NCBI GenBank assembly: GCA_003278875.1
Contig: QCCQ01000002.1
Coordinates: 1-64,000 of the forward strand
DNA length: 64,000 nucleotides
Source: Prochlorococcus sp. AG-347-L21
GTDB taxonomy: Bacteria; Cyanobacteriota; Cyanobacteriia; PCC-6307; Cyanobiaceae
Direction of reading: 5' to 3'
Of this stretch, positions 19,606 to 29,462 are shown one piece after another (the first letter of the stretch is position 1; each line of letters starts with the position of its first letter). The position numbers were made by a program, and so were the translations under genes. The notes under the pieces are model-generated. The model saw only the letters and a program-made list of their open reading frames with translations. It did not search any database and was not told where the DNA came from.

Positions 19606-21035
19606 ATAAACCTAGAATACTTTTTTGGCATAGAAAGGATTTAAGAATATTTGATAATCAAGCTTTAATCAAAGCATTTTCATTATCAAATGCTATTACT
19701 TCAACTTATATATTTGATAAAAATTACTCACACGATTTCAATGTAAGTTCAAGAGCTTGGTTTCTAGGAAATTCACTTCAAGAATTAGGAAATAATTGGG
19801 AAAAAATGGGTAGTAGATTAGTAATGGAAGAAGGAGATCCGGTATTAATAATTCCTCAATTAGCAAAGAAAATAGATGCTAAATTTGTTTTTTGGAATAG
19901 ATCAATTGAACCTTATGAGATTAATCGCGATTTACAAATAAAAAAAAATTTAAAAGAACATAATATTCAAGTTATTGAAACTTGGGATCACTTATTAGTA
20001 GAACCTTTAAAAATATTTTCAGGGAATAATAATCCTTATTCAGTTTATGGACCTTTTTATAAAAACCTTAAATCAAAAATGAATTTATTAGGTTCATATG
20101 AACAAGATAAAGTTGTTTTCAAGTTTAAAGATATAGACAATAAACTCAAAGATAAGACAATAAATTCATCTTATTCGGTCCTAGAGAAATTTATCAAAAA
20201 TATCAAATTTCCTGGTTCGAATATTTGTCCATGTAGACCTGGAGAGAATGCTGCAGAAACATTATTAGAAAACTTCATTAATGAAAAAAAAATATATTCT
20301 TATAATTCTGCAAGAGATTTCCCTTCCCATAATGGGACATCTTTTCTAAGTGCATCTCTCAGATTCGGTACCATCAGCATTAGAAAAGTTTGGAACGCCA
20401 CATTACATTTAAATTCAGATTTTGCAAATCAAAGCAATTACCTATCAATTGAAACCTGGCAAAAAGAACTTGTTTGGCGTGAATTTTATCAACATTGCTT
20501 ATTCCATTTCCCAGAGCTAGAGAAAGGTCCATATAGAAAAAAATGGGATCGCTTTCCATGGCAAAATAATAATGAATGGTTTCAGCATTGGAGCAACGGA
20601 GAGACCGGAGTGCCTATAGTTGATGCTGCAATGCGTCAACTAAATAGTACTGGCTGGATGCATAACAGATGTAGGATGATAGTCGCTTCATTTCTGGTAA
20701 AAGATCTTATATGCAATTGGCAAATGGGCGAGAAAAAATTTATGGAGACATTGGTTGATGGAGACTTGGCTGCAAATAATGGGGGATGGCAGTGGAGCGC
20801 CAGTAGCGGTATGGATCCAAAACCACTTAGAATTTTCAATCCATATACTCAAGCAAAAAAATTTGATCCTATTTGCGAATATATAAAATATTGGATTCCT
20901 GAATTATCTAAAGTGTCAAATTCAGAATTATTAAATGGCGAGATATCTAATTTAGAAAAAAATAATTATTCAAGCCCTATTGTCAATCACAATATACAAC
21001 AAAGATTATTTAAATCACTTTATGCTGAAATTTGA
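19602..21035 (+). CDS. phrA: DNA photolyase (class I cryptochrome/photolyase family)
   Basis: The 477-residue protein has the N-terminal antenna domain (FWHRKDLRIFDNQAL, residues 8-22) and the FAD-binding domain with WQKELVWREFYQH, TGVPIVDAAMRQLNSTGWMH, NRCRMIVASFLVKDL, then NNGGWQWSASSGMDPKPLR and IFNPYTQAKKFDP. These are the conserved FAD and lesion-binding blocks of CPD photolyases, which repair UV cyclobutane dimers with blue light; this suits a surface-ocean high-light organism. Cryptochrome function is possible but less likely given the kept repair motifs. Its 3' end overlaps the convergent aminotransferase gene by 16 bp. Confidence 0.93.
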   Translation: MNKPRILFWHRKDLRIFDNQALIKAFSLSNAITSTYIFDKNYSHDFNVSSRAWFLGNSLQELGNNWEKMGSRLVMEEGDPVLIIPQLAKKIDAKFVFWNRSIEPYEINRDLQIKKNLKEHNIQVIETWDHLLVEPLKIFSGNNNPYSVYGPFYKNLKSKMNLLGSYEQDKVVFKFKDIDNKLKDKTINSSYSVLEKFIKNIKFPGSNICPCRPGENAAETLLENFINEKKIYSYNSARDFPSHNGTSFLSASLRFGTISIRKVWNATLHLNSDFANQSNYLSIETWQKELVWREFYQHCLFHFPELEKGPYRKKWDRFPWQNNNEWFQHWSNGETGVPIVDAAMRQLNSTGWMHNRCRMIVASFLVKDLICNWQMGEKKFMETLVDGDLAANNGGWQWSASSGMDPKPLRIFNPYTQAKKFDPICEYIKYWIPELSKVSNSELLNGEISNLEKNNYSSPIVNHNIQQRLFKSLYAEI

Positions 21036-22225
21036 ATTTCCTCTATACAATTCTTTAAAACTTTATTTAAATTTTCTGCTACATAAACTTGCTCTTCATG
21101 AGAAATTTCAGGAAACATTGGAAGACTAAGAACTTCTGTACAAATTCTCTCAGTATTAATGAGTTTTGTTCTAGAAAAATTTTTATTTTTGTAAGCTATT
21201 TGTGCGTGTATTGGAATTGGATAATAAATAATTGAATTAATACCTTTTTCAAAAAGTTGTTGTTTTACCAAATTCCTTAAGGAATAGTATTTTTTGCAAT
21301 CTGTATCAAATAAATTTGAAAAATCATCATTTAAAAAATATTTATCGTTTCTTAATTTGATGACAAATTGATTCCAAGAATGGGAAATTGAATCAGAACT
21401 AATTTTTGGAAAACTAATAAATGGATTTTTTTCTAATAAATAAAGGTAATTATTAGCAATTTTTTGGCGATTATTAATCCACTTAGAAATATATTTAATT
21501 TTAATATTTAATATGGCAGCTTGAATGGTATCAAGTCTGCTGTTATATCCAATTTGGGTATGATGATATCTTATTGGGCTGCCATGTACAGCCAGTTCTC
21601 TAATTTTTTTTGCAATCTTCTGATCTGAAGTTGTTACTGCTCCACCATCTCCAGCAGCTCCTAAATTTTTAGTAGGGAAAAAGCTAAAACAGCCTATATC
21701 ACCGATACTACCAACTTTAGAATTTTCCCACATTGTGCATGTTGCCTGAGCACAATCTTCTATCACTTTTAAGTCATATTTCTTGGCCAAAGATTTTATT
21801 AAAGTCATATTCACTGCATTACCAAATAGATGCACTGGCATAATTGCCTTGGTATTAGAATTTATTTCTTGTTCTATTAGTTCAGTATTAATGAGATAAG
21901 TTTCTGGATCGATATCTACCAAAACAGGATTAGCGCCAACTGCACTAATAGCCTCTGCAGTTGCAAAAAAGCTAAAAGATGAGGTAATAACTTCATCACC
22001 CACACCAATATCTAATGCGCGCAAAGCTAATACTAAAGCATCAGTTCCACTATTACATCCAACAGTATTTTCAACACCAATCAGATTTGAAAAACTCTCC
22101 TCAAATTTGGCAATTTCTTGTCCGCCAATATACTGGCCCCCTTTTAAAACTTTAGAAACCTCACTCTCAATTTCTGAGCCAATTTCGTGGTACTGCCTAT
22201 TTAAAGTAAATGGAGGTATCTGCAT
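21020..22225 (-). CDS. DegT/DnrJ/EryC1/StrS-family PLP aminotransferase
   Basis: The start is placed at the ATG reading MQIPPFTLNRQYHEIGSEI at 22225 (401 residues), because the 17 codons upstream are not family-like. The sequence shows GGQYIGGQEIAKFEE, GCNSGTDALVLALRAL, IEDCAQATCTMW, FSFFPTKNLGAAGDGGAV (the Lys that binds PLP), and GYNSRLDTIQAAIL. These enzymes aminate keto-sugars bound to nucleotides for surface polysaccharides. The sugar cannot be named. It neighbours photolyase and a redox protein rather than a sugar cluster. It overlaps phrA by 16 bp tail to tail. Confidence 0.92.
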   Translation of the reverse strand: MQIPPFTLNRQYHEIGSEIESEVSKVLKGGQYIGGQEIAKFEESFSNLIGVENTVGCNSGTDALVLALRALDIGVGDEVITSSFSFFATAEAISAVGANPVLVDIDPETYLINTELIEQEINSNTKAIMPVHLFGNAVNMTLIKSLAKKYDLKVIEDCAQATCTMWENSKVGSIGDIGCFSFFPTKNLGAAGDGGAVTTSDQKIAKKIRELAVHGSPIRYHHTQIGYNSRLDTIQAAILNIKIKYISKWINNRQKIANNYLYLLEKNPFISFPKISSDSISHSWNQFVIKLRNDKYFLNDDFSNLFDTDCKKYYSLRNLVKQQLFEKGINSIIYYPIPIHAQIAYKNKNFSRTKLINTERICTEVLSLPMFPEISHEEQVYVAENLNKVLKNCIEEIQISA

Positions 22226-22277
22226 AGTAAATATATTAACCCTAAACCATATTTCTATGGGTAAAAAAAATTTCAAT

Positions 22278-22871
22278 TCATTTAAACCAACTTGGTTCTT
22301 TACCAGGAGTCCATTTTATATTGCAACCTAAAGAAGGTATCTGATTTGAAGGATAAGAATTATCTTGATTCAAATCTTTTATAGCAGAGCGCAAATCTTT
22401 TCCAGATAGAGGGATATTATTACCTGGCCTACTATCATCTAATTGGCCATGATAATACAATAAAAAATCACCATCTCCTTCATTTGAAAAAAGATAAAAA
22501 TCTGGGGTGCAAGCCGCTTTTAATTTCTTAGCAAAATTTTGATTTTCATCATACAGATAAGGAAAACTCCATCCCTGTGTTTGTGCTTGAAATCTTAAAT
22601 TTTTAGGAGAATCTGAAGGATGAGTGACAATATCATTACTAGAAATTGCAACTGTTTGAACTGTATTTTCAATTTCTTTACTTAATGTGAAAATTTGATT
22701 CTCAATATATTTAACAAATGGGCAATGGGCACAAATAAACATTAAAAGTAAATGCCGATTATCTAGATTATGGGAATTAAAATATTCATTTTTTGAAGAA
22801 TTAGCATTTAACATTTCGAAATCCGGCAATTGAAAACCTAATTCCAAAACCATAGAATTTGTTCTTACCAT
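22278..22871 (-). CDS. thioredoxin-fold (AhpC/TSA-like) redox protein
   Basis: The product, about 197 residues from ATG at 22871 (a TTG two codons upstream is possible), has a peroxiredoxin-like fold with LELGFQLPDFEML, LLLMFICAHCPFVKYI holding the CxxC-type pair (Cys47, Cys50), and a C-terminal KWTPGKEPSWFK. Proteins of this type are annotated as thioredoxin family or redoxin proteins with unknown partners. No signal peptide is visible, so it should be cytoplasmic. It lies upstream of the aminotransferase on the same strand and divergent from fabI. Confidence 0.82.
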   Translation of the reverse strand: MVRTNSMVLELGFQLPDFEMLNANSSKNEYFNSHNLDNRHLLLMFICAHCPFVKYIENQIFTLSKEIENTVQTVAISSNDIVTHPSDSPKNLRFQAQTQGWSFPYLYDENQNFAKKLKAACTPDFYLFSNEGDGDFLLYYHGQLDDSRPGNNIPLSGKDLRSAIKDLNQDNSYPSNQIPSLGCNIKWTPGKEPSWFK

Positions 22872-22976
22872 GTTCAAGTTAAAAATTCTTTGATATTTGA
22901 AAATTATTGTATATTTTGCAGTAATCCGTAAAGATAGGTACTTTTATATAGGAGAATAATAGAAATAATAAACAAA

Positions 22977-23759
22977 ATGCTTCTAAATCTAACTGGCAAA
23001 AAAATTCTTGTTACGGGAATTGCCAACAATCGTTCAATAGCATGGGGTATCGCTCAACAACTTTCAAAAGCTGGCGCAGAACTTGGAATCACATATTTGC
23101 CTGATGATAAAGGAAGATTCGAGTCTAAAGTTAGAGAACTAACTGAACCTTTAAACCCATCGTTATTTTTGCCTCTTGATGTTCAAAATCCAGCTCAAAT
23201 TGAAGAAATCTTTAAAAATATAAAAGACAATTGGGGACAAATTGACGGATTAGTTCACTGCCTAGCATTTGCAGGACGCGATGAATTGATTGGAGATTAT
23301 AGTGCCACCACTTCAGAGGGGTTTGATAGGGCTCTTAACATAAGTGCGTATTCGTTAGCACCTTTATGTAAAGCAGCAAAACCACTTTTTAGTGATGGTG
23401 CTGGAGTTGTTTCATTAACTTATTTAGGTTCAGAAAGGGCGATTCCTAACTATAACGTGATGGGAGTTGCAAAAGCAGCTTTAGAAGCTTCAGTAAGATA
23501 TCTTTCTGCAGAACTTGGTCCCGAAAAACAAGTCAGAGTTAACGCAATAAGTGCTGGGCCTATAAGAACACTTGCGAGTTCTGCTATAGGTGGCATTTTA
23601 GATATGATTCACAATGTTGAAGAAAAGGCTCCTTTACGCAGAACAGTCACTCAAACAGAAGTAGGTAATACAGCTGCTTTTTTATTAAGTGATCTCTCTA
23701 GCGGCATTTCAGGCCAAACAATCTATGTTGATGCGGGTTACTGCATTAATGGAATGTAA
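22977..23759 (+). CDS. fabI: enoyl-[acyl-carrier-protein] reductase (NADH)
   Basis: The 260-residue FabI has the short-chain dehydrogenase N-terminal site ILVTGIANNRSIAWGIAQQL (residues 10-29), YLGSERAIPNYNVMGVAKAALE holding the catalytic Tyr-x6-Lys, and AGPIRTLASSAI. It reduces trans-2-enoyl-ACP in the last step of each fatty acid elongation round. ATG at 22977 is preceded by AGGAG about 22 nt upstream, rather far for a ribosome site. It is followed by hisB 20 bp downstream. Confidence 0.96.
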   Translation: MLLNLTGKKILVTGIANNRSIAWGIAQQLSKAGAELGITYLPDDKGRFESKVRELTEPLNPSLFLPLDVQNPAQIEEIFKNIKDNWGQIDGLVHCLAFAGRDELIGDYSATTSEGFDRALNISAYSLAPLCKAAKPLFSDGAGVVSLTYLGSERAIPNYNVMGVAKAALEASVRYLSAELGPEKQVRVNAISAGPIRTLASSAIGGILDMIHNVEEKAPLRRTVTQTEVGNTAAFLLSDLSSGISGQTIYVDAGYCINGM

Positions 23760-23779
23760 ACTAAGTTTTTTGCATAAAA

Positions 23780-24385
23780 ATGTCACCTCTAAGGCAATCT
23801 GAAATAAAAAGAAAAACGAATGAAACAGATATTTCTGTATTTATAAATTTAGATGGAAATGGAATTTCTGAGATTGATACCGGGATACCATTCTTAGATC
23901 ATATGCTTCATCAAATATCCAGTCATGGTTTGTTCGATTTAAAAATAAAAGCAATTGGAGATACCCATATTGATGATCATCATACAAATGAAGATGTAGG
24001 AATCGCATTAGGCAAAGCATTTTCAAAAGCCTTGGGAGAAAGAAAAGGAATAAGCAGATTCGGACATTTCTTTGCCCCATTAGATGAAGCATTAGTTCAA
24101 GTCACTTTAGACTGTTCTGGTAGACCGCATCTATCTTATGATCTTCAATTAAAAGCCCCTAAAATAGGAAATTATGATACCGAACTAGTAAGGGAGTTTT
24201 TTATTGCCTTTGTAAATAACAGCGGTATTACTCTGCATATTAATCAAATACGAGGAAGTAATTCACATCACATAGTTGAGGCGTGCTTTAAAGCTTTTTC
24301 AAGAGCAATAAGAATGGCTACCGAAATAGATCCAAGAAGATCTGATTCAATTCCAAGCAGTAAAGGAATGTTAGAAAAACAATAA
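23780..24385 (+). CDS. hisB: imidazoleglycerol-phosphate dehydratase
   Basis: The 201-residue monofunctional HisB shows [58 protein letters not shown] and [20 protein letters not shown], the His-rich blocks that bind the two Mn ions. It catalyses the sixth step of histidine synthesis. The length matches the usual single-domain enzyme without the phosphatase half found in enterobacteria. It is 20 bp downstream of fabI and 40 bp upstream of the carotenoid oxygenase. Confidence 0.97.
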   Translation: MSPLRQSEIKRKTNETDISVFINLDGNGISEIDTGIPFLDHMLHQISSHGLFDLKIKAIGDTHIDDHHTNEDVGIALGKAFSKALGERKGISRFGHFFAPLDEALVQVTLDCSGRPHLSYDLQLKAPKIGNYDTELVREFFIAFVNNSGITLHINQIRGSNSHHIVEACFKAFSRAIRMATEIDPRRSDSIPSSKGMLEKQ

Positions 24386-24425
24386 AGTAGAAATATTTTT
24401 GAATCAGCCACAATTCAGGTGATTT

Positions 24426-25943
24426 TTGGCGAAAATAGATACAGTGACTATTTTTGATGTGACTAATTTACAAGATAAAAAAATTGATTTTTTTAAAAGT
24501 TTTAATAAAGAAGATTGGTCAAGTGCTTATCAAAATGTAGAAAAGGAACTAACTAAAGAGCCTCTAATAATTAGCAAAGGTAATAATATTAAAAATTTAA
24601 ATGGAACATTATTAAGAAATGGACCAGGAATATTAGAGAGAGGTGGACAATGGGTTCATCATCCATTTGATGGTGATGGAATGATAACATCCATAAAATT
24701 CGAAAATGGTCAGCCATTCTTAACAAATAGATTTGTTAAAACTAAAGGCTATTTGGAAGAAGAAAAAATAAATAAATTTGTTTATAGAGGTGTTTTTGGA
24801 ACACAAAAAAATGGAGGAATTTTAAATAATGCATTAGATCTAAAATTCAAGAATATCGCCAATACACATGTCATTAAATTAGGAGATGAAATTCTCGCAT
24901 TATGGGAAGCAGCAGGTCCACATGCAATGGATCCTGATAGTCTTGAAACTATTGGTTTAACAACATTAAAAGGGGTACTCAAGCCTGACGAAGCATTCAG
25001 TGCTCATCCCAAAACAGACCTGAACTCAAATGCATCTTCAGAACTTTTAGTCACTTTTGGAGTACAAACCGGGCCAAAAAGTACCATTAGATTAATGGAA
25101 TTTGATAATGCTGGTACAAATTCTGGAGAGCTCATTTTTGACAGAAAAGATACCTTTAATGGCTTTGCATTCCTTCATGATTTCGCAATTACAACTAATT
25201 GGGCAATATTTTTACAGAATGCAATTGACTTCAATCCTCTCCCATTTGTAATGGGTCAAAGAGGAGCAGCACAATGTCTAAAATCAAACCCGAATAAAAA
25301 GGCAAAGTTTTTTATCATACCCAGAGAAAGTGGATTATTTAGAGGGCAGCCTCCTTTAACAATAGATGCTCCAGTGGGATTCGTTTTTCATCATGTAAAT
25401 GCATTTGAGGAAGATTCCAAAATCGTATTAGATAGTATTTTTTATGATGATTTCCCATCAGTTGGTCCAGATGAGAATTTTAGGGATATTGACTTTGATA
25501 AATATCCAGAAGGAAAACTAAAAAGATCAATTATCGATCTAAAGTCAAAAACTTGTGAACTTGAAACTTTCAGTGAACAATGTTGTGAATTTGCTGTCGT
25601 TAATCCTAAAAACCTAGGATTAAAAGCAACGTTTAGTTGGATGGCAAGCACATCCCAAAAGCTGGGTAACGCTCCACTTCAAGCAATAAAAAAAATAAAT
25701 TTAACTTCTAAGGAAGAGATTTCTTGGTCAGCGGGTCCAAGTGGATTTGTTAGTGAACCAATTATGGTTCCATCAGAAAACTCTTCAAAAGAAGATGAGG
25801 GATTTTTATTTATAGTTCTATGGAACGGAGAAAGAAGAGGAAGCGATTTAGTGATATTAGACGCTAAAGACTTAAAAGAATTAGCTGTTTATGAATTACC
25901 CATTTCAATTCCTCATGGCCTTCATGGATCTTGGGTTAATTGA
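24426..25943 (+). CDS. carotenoid oxygenase (apocarotenoid cleavage dioxygenase family)
   Basis: The 505-residue protein belongs to the RPE65/carotenoid oxygenase family. The four iron-ligand His are in FSAHPKTD, FLHDFAIT, FVFHHVNAFEED and PHGLHGSW, and the N-terminal GTLLRNGPG and WVHHPFDGDGM blocks are present. These Fe(II) beta-propeller enzymes cleave polyene chains; cyanobacterial members often act on apocarotenals to give retinal-type products. The substrate is not determined. The start is TTG at 24426. It ends 2 bp before the convergent rdgB-like gene. Confidence 0.92.
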   Translation: MAKIDTVTIFDVTNLQDKKIDFFKSFNKEDWSSAYQNVEKELTKEPLIISKGNNIKNLNGTLLRNGPGILERGGQWVHHPFDGDGMITSIKFENGQPFLTNRFVKTKGYLEEEKINKFVYRGVFGTQKNGGILNNALDLKFKNIANTHVIKLGDEILALWEAAGPHAMDPDSLETIGLTTLKGVLKPDEAFSAHPKTDLNSNASSELLVTFGVQTGPKSTIRLMEFDNAGTNSGELIFDRKDTFNGFAFLHDFAITTNWAIFLQNAIDFNPLPFVMGQRGAAQCLKSNPNKKAKFFIIPRESGLFRGQPPLTIDAPVGFVFHHVNAFEEDSKIVLDSIFYDDFPSVGPDENFRDIDFDKYPEGKLKRSIIDLKSKTCELETFSEQCCEFAVVNPKNLGLKATFSWMASTSQKLGNAPLQAIKKINLTSKEEISWSAGPSGFVSEPIMVPSENSSKEDEGFLFIVLWNGERRGSDLVILDAKDLKELAVYELPISIPHGLHGSWVN

Positions 25944-25945
25944 AT

Positions 25946-26521
25946 TTAAGAAAAAATTTCAATTAAATCTGGAATAATTTTTTTTAATGCTTTACCTCTA
26001 TGACTACAAGAGTCTTTAATATCATTATTCATTTCTGCGAAAGTTAATTTGGTAGAATTCTCCTCAAAAATTGGGTCATACCCAAAACCACTTTTTCCTC
26101 TAGGGTTTAAAATAATATTGCCATGACATTTGGCCTCAGATTCAATAATCACTTCACCTTTTGGGGAACAAACACAAATATTAGCAATAAAGAAAGCACT
26201 TCTATTTTGAACTCCATCAAGTTCTCTTAAAACTCGTTCAATTCTCTTCTGATCATTTTCTGCATATCTAGATGAGTAAATGCCAGGCTTACCACCTAGT
26301 GCTTCAATACAAATTCCTGAATCATCTGCTATTGAAAAATTTTTCGTTTTTCTCGAAACTTCACTCGCTTTTTTAATTGCATTATCTCTAAATGTCAGTC
26401 TATCCTCTTCAACTTCTAATGATTCTGGCTGGAGTAACAATTTACAATTAACTCCAGCAAGCAATTTCTTATATTCTTCAATTTTACCTTTATTCTTACT
26501 CGCTAAGTATAAATTTTTCAT
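25946..26521 (-). CDS. rdgB: XTP/dITP pyrophosphatase (RdgB/HAM1 family)
   Basis: From ATG at 26521 (MKNLYLASKNKGKIEEYKKL) the product is 191 residues; 13 in-frame codons upstream overlap the next gene and are not family-like. It has ASKNKGK at the N-terminus, SIADDSGICIEALGGKPGIYSSRYA, GKSGFGYDPIF and SHRGKALKKI, all diagnostic. The enzyme hydrolyses ITP, dITP and XTP to keep deaminated purines out of DNA and RNA. It follows the phosphohexomutase gene by 2 bp on the same strand. Confidence 0.95.
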   Translation of the reverse strand: MKNLYLASKNKGKIEEYKKLLAGVNCKLLLQPESLEVEEDRLTFRDNAIKKASEVSRKTKNFSIADDSGICIEALGGKPGIYSSRYAENDQKRIERVLRELDGVQNRSAFFIANICVCSPKGEVIIESEAKCHGNIILNPRGKSGFGYDPIFEENSTKLTFAEMNNDIKDSCSHRGKALKKIIPDLIEIFS

Positions 26522-26523
26522 CC

Positions 26524-27978
26524 TTATTTTCCTGCTAAATTTATAAATTCTTGACCCCACTCTAATACCTCAATTAGATAAGATTCTTTTGGTGCTTCAC
26601 AATATAACCTTAAGAGAGGTTCCGTTCCTGAAAACCTAAAAAGAAGCCAAAAATTTTTATCAATTCTCAACTTTATTCCATCAATCTTTGAGATACTTTT
26701 TAACTTGTGATTATTAATATTCTCGGGAATATTATCTAAAATAAATTCTTGCACGTTATTTTTTTCTGACTGATTTGGAAATTTAATATCAATTCTCTTA
26801 TAAAAACTTGGCCCAAAATCTTCTTGAATTTCATCTAAGGTTTGATATAAATATTGAGATTTTTCAGCAATTCCATTTAATAAAACCATCGCTGCATATA
26901 GAGCATCTCTTTCAGGCATAAAGTCACCAAAACCAACTCCCCCAGATTCCTCTCCTCCAATAAATATTTTCTCCTTAATCATTTTTTCAGCAATATATTT
27001 AAAGCCAACTGGCAGTTCAAAAACTTCTCTATTTTGACTCTCTGATATATTTTTAATAATATCTGAACCACTAACAGTCTTTAAAACTGGATAAGAATTA
27101 TTTTTAATTTCCCCCAAATAGTTTATAAAGTATGGGAGTAAATCTTGAGTACTAGAGTATCTTCCTTTTTCATCAATTGCCGCAATTCTATCACCATCAC
27201 CATCAAATATAATTCCTAGAGTTTTCACTTCATTTGTTGAATTTTTCATTAGTATTTGATTTAGATCATCTGCATAATTTAAAAGAGGCTCAGGAGGTTT
27301 TCCTCCAAAAAAAGGATCAGCATCTTTCCTGATTTCTAAAATAACTTCTAAATCACTAGACGCAAAAATCTCAGTCATGCAATTTGCAGCTGAACCATGC
27401 ATAGAATCTACAAAAATTCTCAATTTCATTTTTTTCAATCTATTGGCAATAAAGTCAATATCAAAAAGGGATTTAATTTTATCTAGATGAAATTTCTTAA
27501 TATCTACCAATTGATTAACACCATCTATTTTTTCGATTGAATTTCCAAGCATTAATCTTTTTTCAACTTCACCTGTAAAAGATTCGTCAACAGAACATCC
27601 ATTAAAGCTCTTTATTTTCAGACCTAGCCAATTATATGGATTATGACTTGCTGTAATTACAAACGCTCCAAGGCAACCTACTTCTTTGGCATAGAAACTA
27701 CATGAGGGTGTAGTAACAAAGCTATCAGATAAGATCGGTTCGAAACCACATCCTCTTACAAAAGGCACTATTTGCTTGGCAAATTCACAAGCCATAAATC
27801 TACGATCAAATCCAATAATAATTTTCTTTGAATGAACTTCTTTATAGTATTGATAATGCAACTCCTGGCATGCAGCAACAACAACTCTTGAAAGATTGGA
27901 TAAATTAAAATCAAACCCAATAATTCCTCTCCACCCATCAGTTCCAAATTTTATCTTATCTAATTTATGAGCTGTCAA
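26524..27978 (-). CDS. phosphoglucomutase/phosphomannomutase family protein
   Basis: The 484-residue enzyme has the alpha-D-phosphohexomutase signatures: FGTDGWRG near the N-terminus, FVITASHNPYNWLGLK with the phospho-Ser, IIFDGDGDRIAA for metal binding, GGEESGGVGFGDFMPERD for sugar binding and FRFSGTEPLLRLY for phosphate binding. It interconverts hexose-6- and hexose-1-phosphates, probably glucose or mannose. A second family member, glmM, is at 59428. The start is TTG at 27978. It is divergent from the TM0106-like gene, 80 bp away. Confidence 0.92.
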   Translation of the reverse strand: MTAHKLDKIKFGTDGWRGIIGFDFNLSNLSRVVVAACQELHYQYYKEVHSKKIIIGFDRRFMACEFAKQIVPFVRGCGFEPILSDSFVTTPSCSFYAKEVGCLGAFVITASHNPYNWLGLKIKSFNGCSVDESFTGEVEKRLMLGNSIEKIDGVNQLVDIKKFHLDKIKSLFDIDFIANRLKKMKLRIFVDSMHGSAANCMTEIFASSDLEVILEIRKDADPFFGGKPPEPLLNYADDLNQILMKNSTNEVKTLGIIFDGDGDRIAAIDEKGRYSSTQDLLPYFINYLGEIKNNSYPVLKTVSGSDIIKNISESQNREVFELPVGFKYIAEKMIKEKIFIGGEESGGVGFGDFMPERDALYAAMVLLNGIAEKSQYLYQTLDEIQEDFGPSFYKRIDIKFPNQSEKNNVQEFILDNIPENINNHKLKSISKIDGIKLRIDKNFWLLFRFSGTEPLLRLYCEAPKESYLIEVLEWGQEFINLAGK

Positions 27979-28058
27979 ATTTAAAATTTCCTTGATATCT
28001 ATTAATTGTCTATAATAATTTATATGAGTAAATATTAAAACCGCCCTTAAAAAATAAT

Positions 28059-29462
28059 TTGAATTCTCTTCATTTAAAAAGTTTTACAAGATGCAAAAGA
28101 AAAGCATGGCTAGATTTTAAGGGTAAAAAATCTTATCAAGTTTGGTCTCCCCATAAAGCTATAGATAAAATTAATCAGTTTCAAATTTTTTCTGAATTTT
28201 GTAATAGTAAATTGTATACAGGATTAAAAGCTTGTGAAAATGGTTATCAAGGAGTAATTGGATTAAAAATCAAAGGGAATCTTTTCCAAAATATTAACGC
28301 AGAGATACGTCCACAATTACTTGTAAAGAGTAAAGGTAAAAGTAAATGGGGACAATATAAATATTTACCTGCTGTTTATAAGTTAGGCCATAAAACCACT
28401 AAAGAACATTTATTCGACTTAGCTTTTAGTTCTATGCTGTTTGAATCTTTTCAAGAATCTAAGATTGAAAAAGGATTAGTAATTTCAAGTTTTGATGGGA
28501 AAGTTAATGTTGAAGAAATTTATTTAAATAAAAAATTAAGAAAAAAAGTTTTGAATGTTTTATTAAGTTTGAATGCATGCTTAGAGGGATTTATGCCAGA
28601 AATAACTCAAGATAGGAAAAAATGTACAATTTGTTCATGGCAAAAATTTTGTGACAAAGAAGCAAAAGAAAATGGATATCTTACAGATATAGATGGAATA
28701 GGATCCAAAACAGCCTCATTACTCATTAAAAATGGAATATCTGATACCCAAACATTAGCTTCGTATAGCGAAAAACAACTTGGAGATAAATTATCTAAAT
28801 TCAACCATCAAAAACATGAAAAAGCGACCGTATTTGTAAAGCAAGCACAAGCTTATATTTCTGGGGAACCATATCGCATTCTCAATACAAATGATACTAA
28901 CGATCTACTAGAAAAAATATGTTCAGGATTTTTTATATTTGATATTGAGTCAAATCCAGATAATAAGCATGACTTTTTATATGGTTTTTTAAAAATAAAT
29001 AATTTGTCTACAAACAAAGAAGATCATATTTATAAACCACTTTTAAATCTCAAAAATAATAAACGAGAATTTTATAGGAAAATTATTGAAATACTTTTTT
29101 TAGAGAAGGAATGGCCAGTTTTGCATTATGGAGAAACTGAAAAGATAGCAATAATTAATATTGCTAAAAACCTAAATTTTAGTCTTGAAGAAATTGATTT
29201 ACTTGCCTCAAGATTTATAGACTTACATACCTTAATACGAAAGTCTTGGATATTACCACTAAAAAACTATGGCTTAAAAACTGTTTCTAATTGGCTTGGA
29301 TTTGAATGGATGCAGAAAAATGTCAGTGGCTCGAAAGCCCTTTATTGGTGGATTCAATATCAAATTACAGAAAACGAAATATTTTTAAAAAAAATTATCC
29401 AATATAACAAAGATGATTGTTTGGCTACTCTACAAATTGCAGAATATTTAATCAAAAATTAA
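28059..29462 (+). CDS. TM0106-family RecB-like protein with Fe-S, HhH and RNase H-like domains
   Basis: The 467-residue protein has the TM0106-type layout. The N-terminal RecB-like domain (1-200) carries Cys12 and the cluster Cys189, Cys192, Cys198 (KKCTICSWQKFC), fitting a 4Fe-4S site. A helix-hairpin-helix follows (GIGSKTASLLIKNGI, about 213-227). A C-terminal RNase H-like domain has FDIES, HYGETEK, DLHTLIRKSW and YNKDDCLAT. The expected nuclease residues look altered: RPQLLVK in place of the common RPD, and no Asp before the Lys in AVYKLG. Function is unknown. TTG at 28059 is the only start before Cys12. Its stop abuts that of ygfZ. Confidence 0.78.
   Translation: MNSLHLKSFTRCKRKAWLDFKGKKSYQVWSPHKAIDKINQFQIFSEFCNSKLYTGLKACENGYQGVIGLKIKGNLFQNINAEIRPQLLVKSKGKSKWGQYKYLPAVYKLGHKTTKEHLFDLAFSSMLFESFQESKIEKGLVISSFDGKVNVEEIYLNKKLRKKVLNVLLSLNACLEGFMPEITQDRKKCTICSWQKFCDKEAKENGYLTDIDGIGSKTASLLIKNGISDTQTLASYSEKQLGDKLSKFNHQKHEKATVFVKQAQAYISGEPYRILNTNDTNDLLEKICSGFFIFDIESNPDNKHDFLYGFLKINNLSTNKEDHIYKPLLNLKNNKREFYRKIIEILFLEKEWPVLHYGETEKIAIINIAKNLNFSLEEIDLLASRFIDLHTLIRKSWILPLKNYGLKTVSNWLGFEWMQKNVSGSKALYWWIQYQITENEIFLKKIIQYNKDDCLATLQIAEYLIKN

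Noticed and set aside
22928..22941. Perfect GTA-N8-TAC (NtcA-like) box upstream of fabI
   Set aside because: No -10 hexamer lies at the required 22-23 nt downstream, fabI is not a nitrogen gene, and about twenty such sequences are expected by chance in a window of this size and composition.
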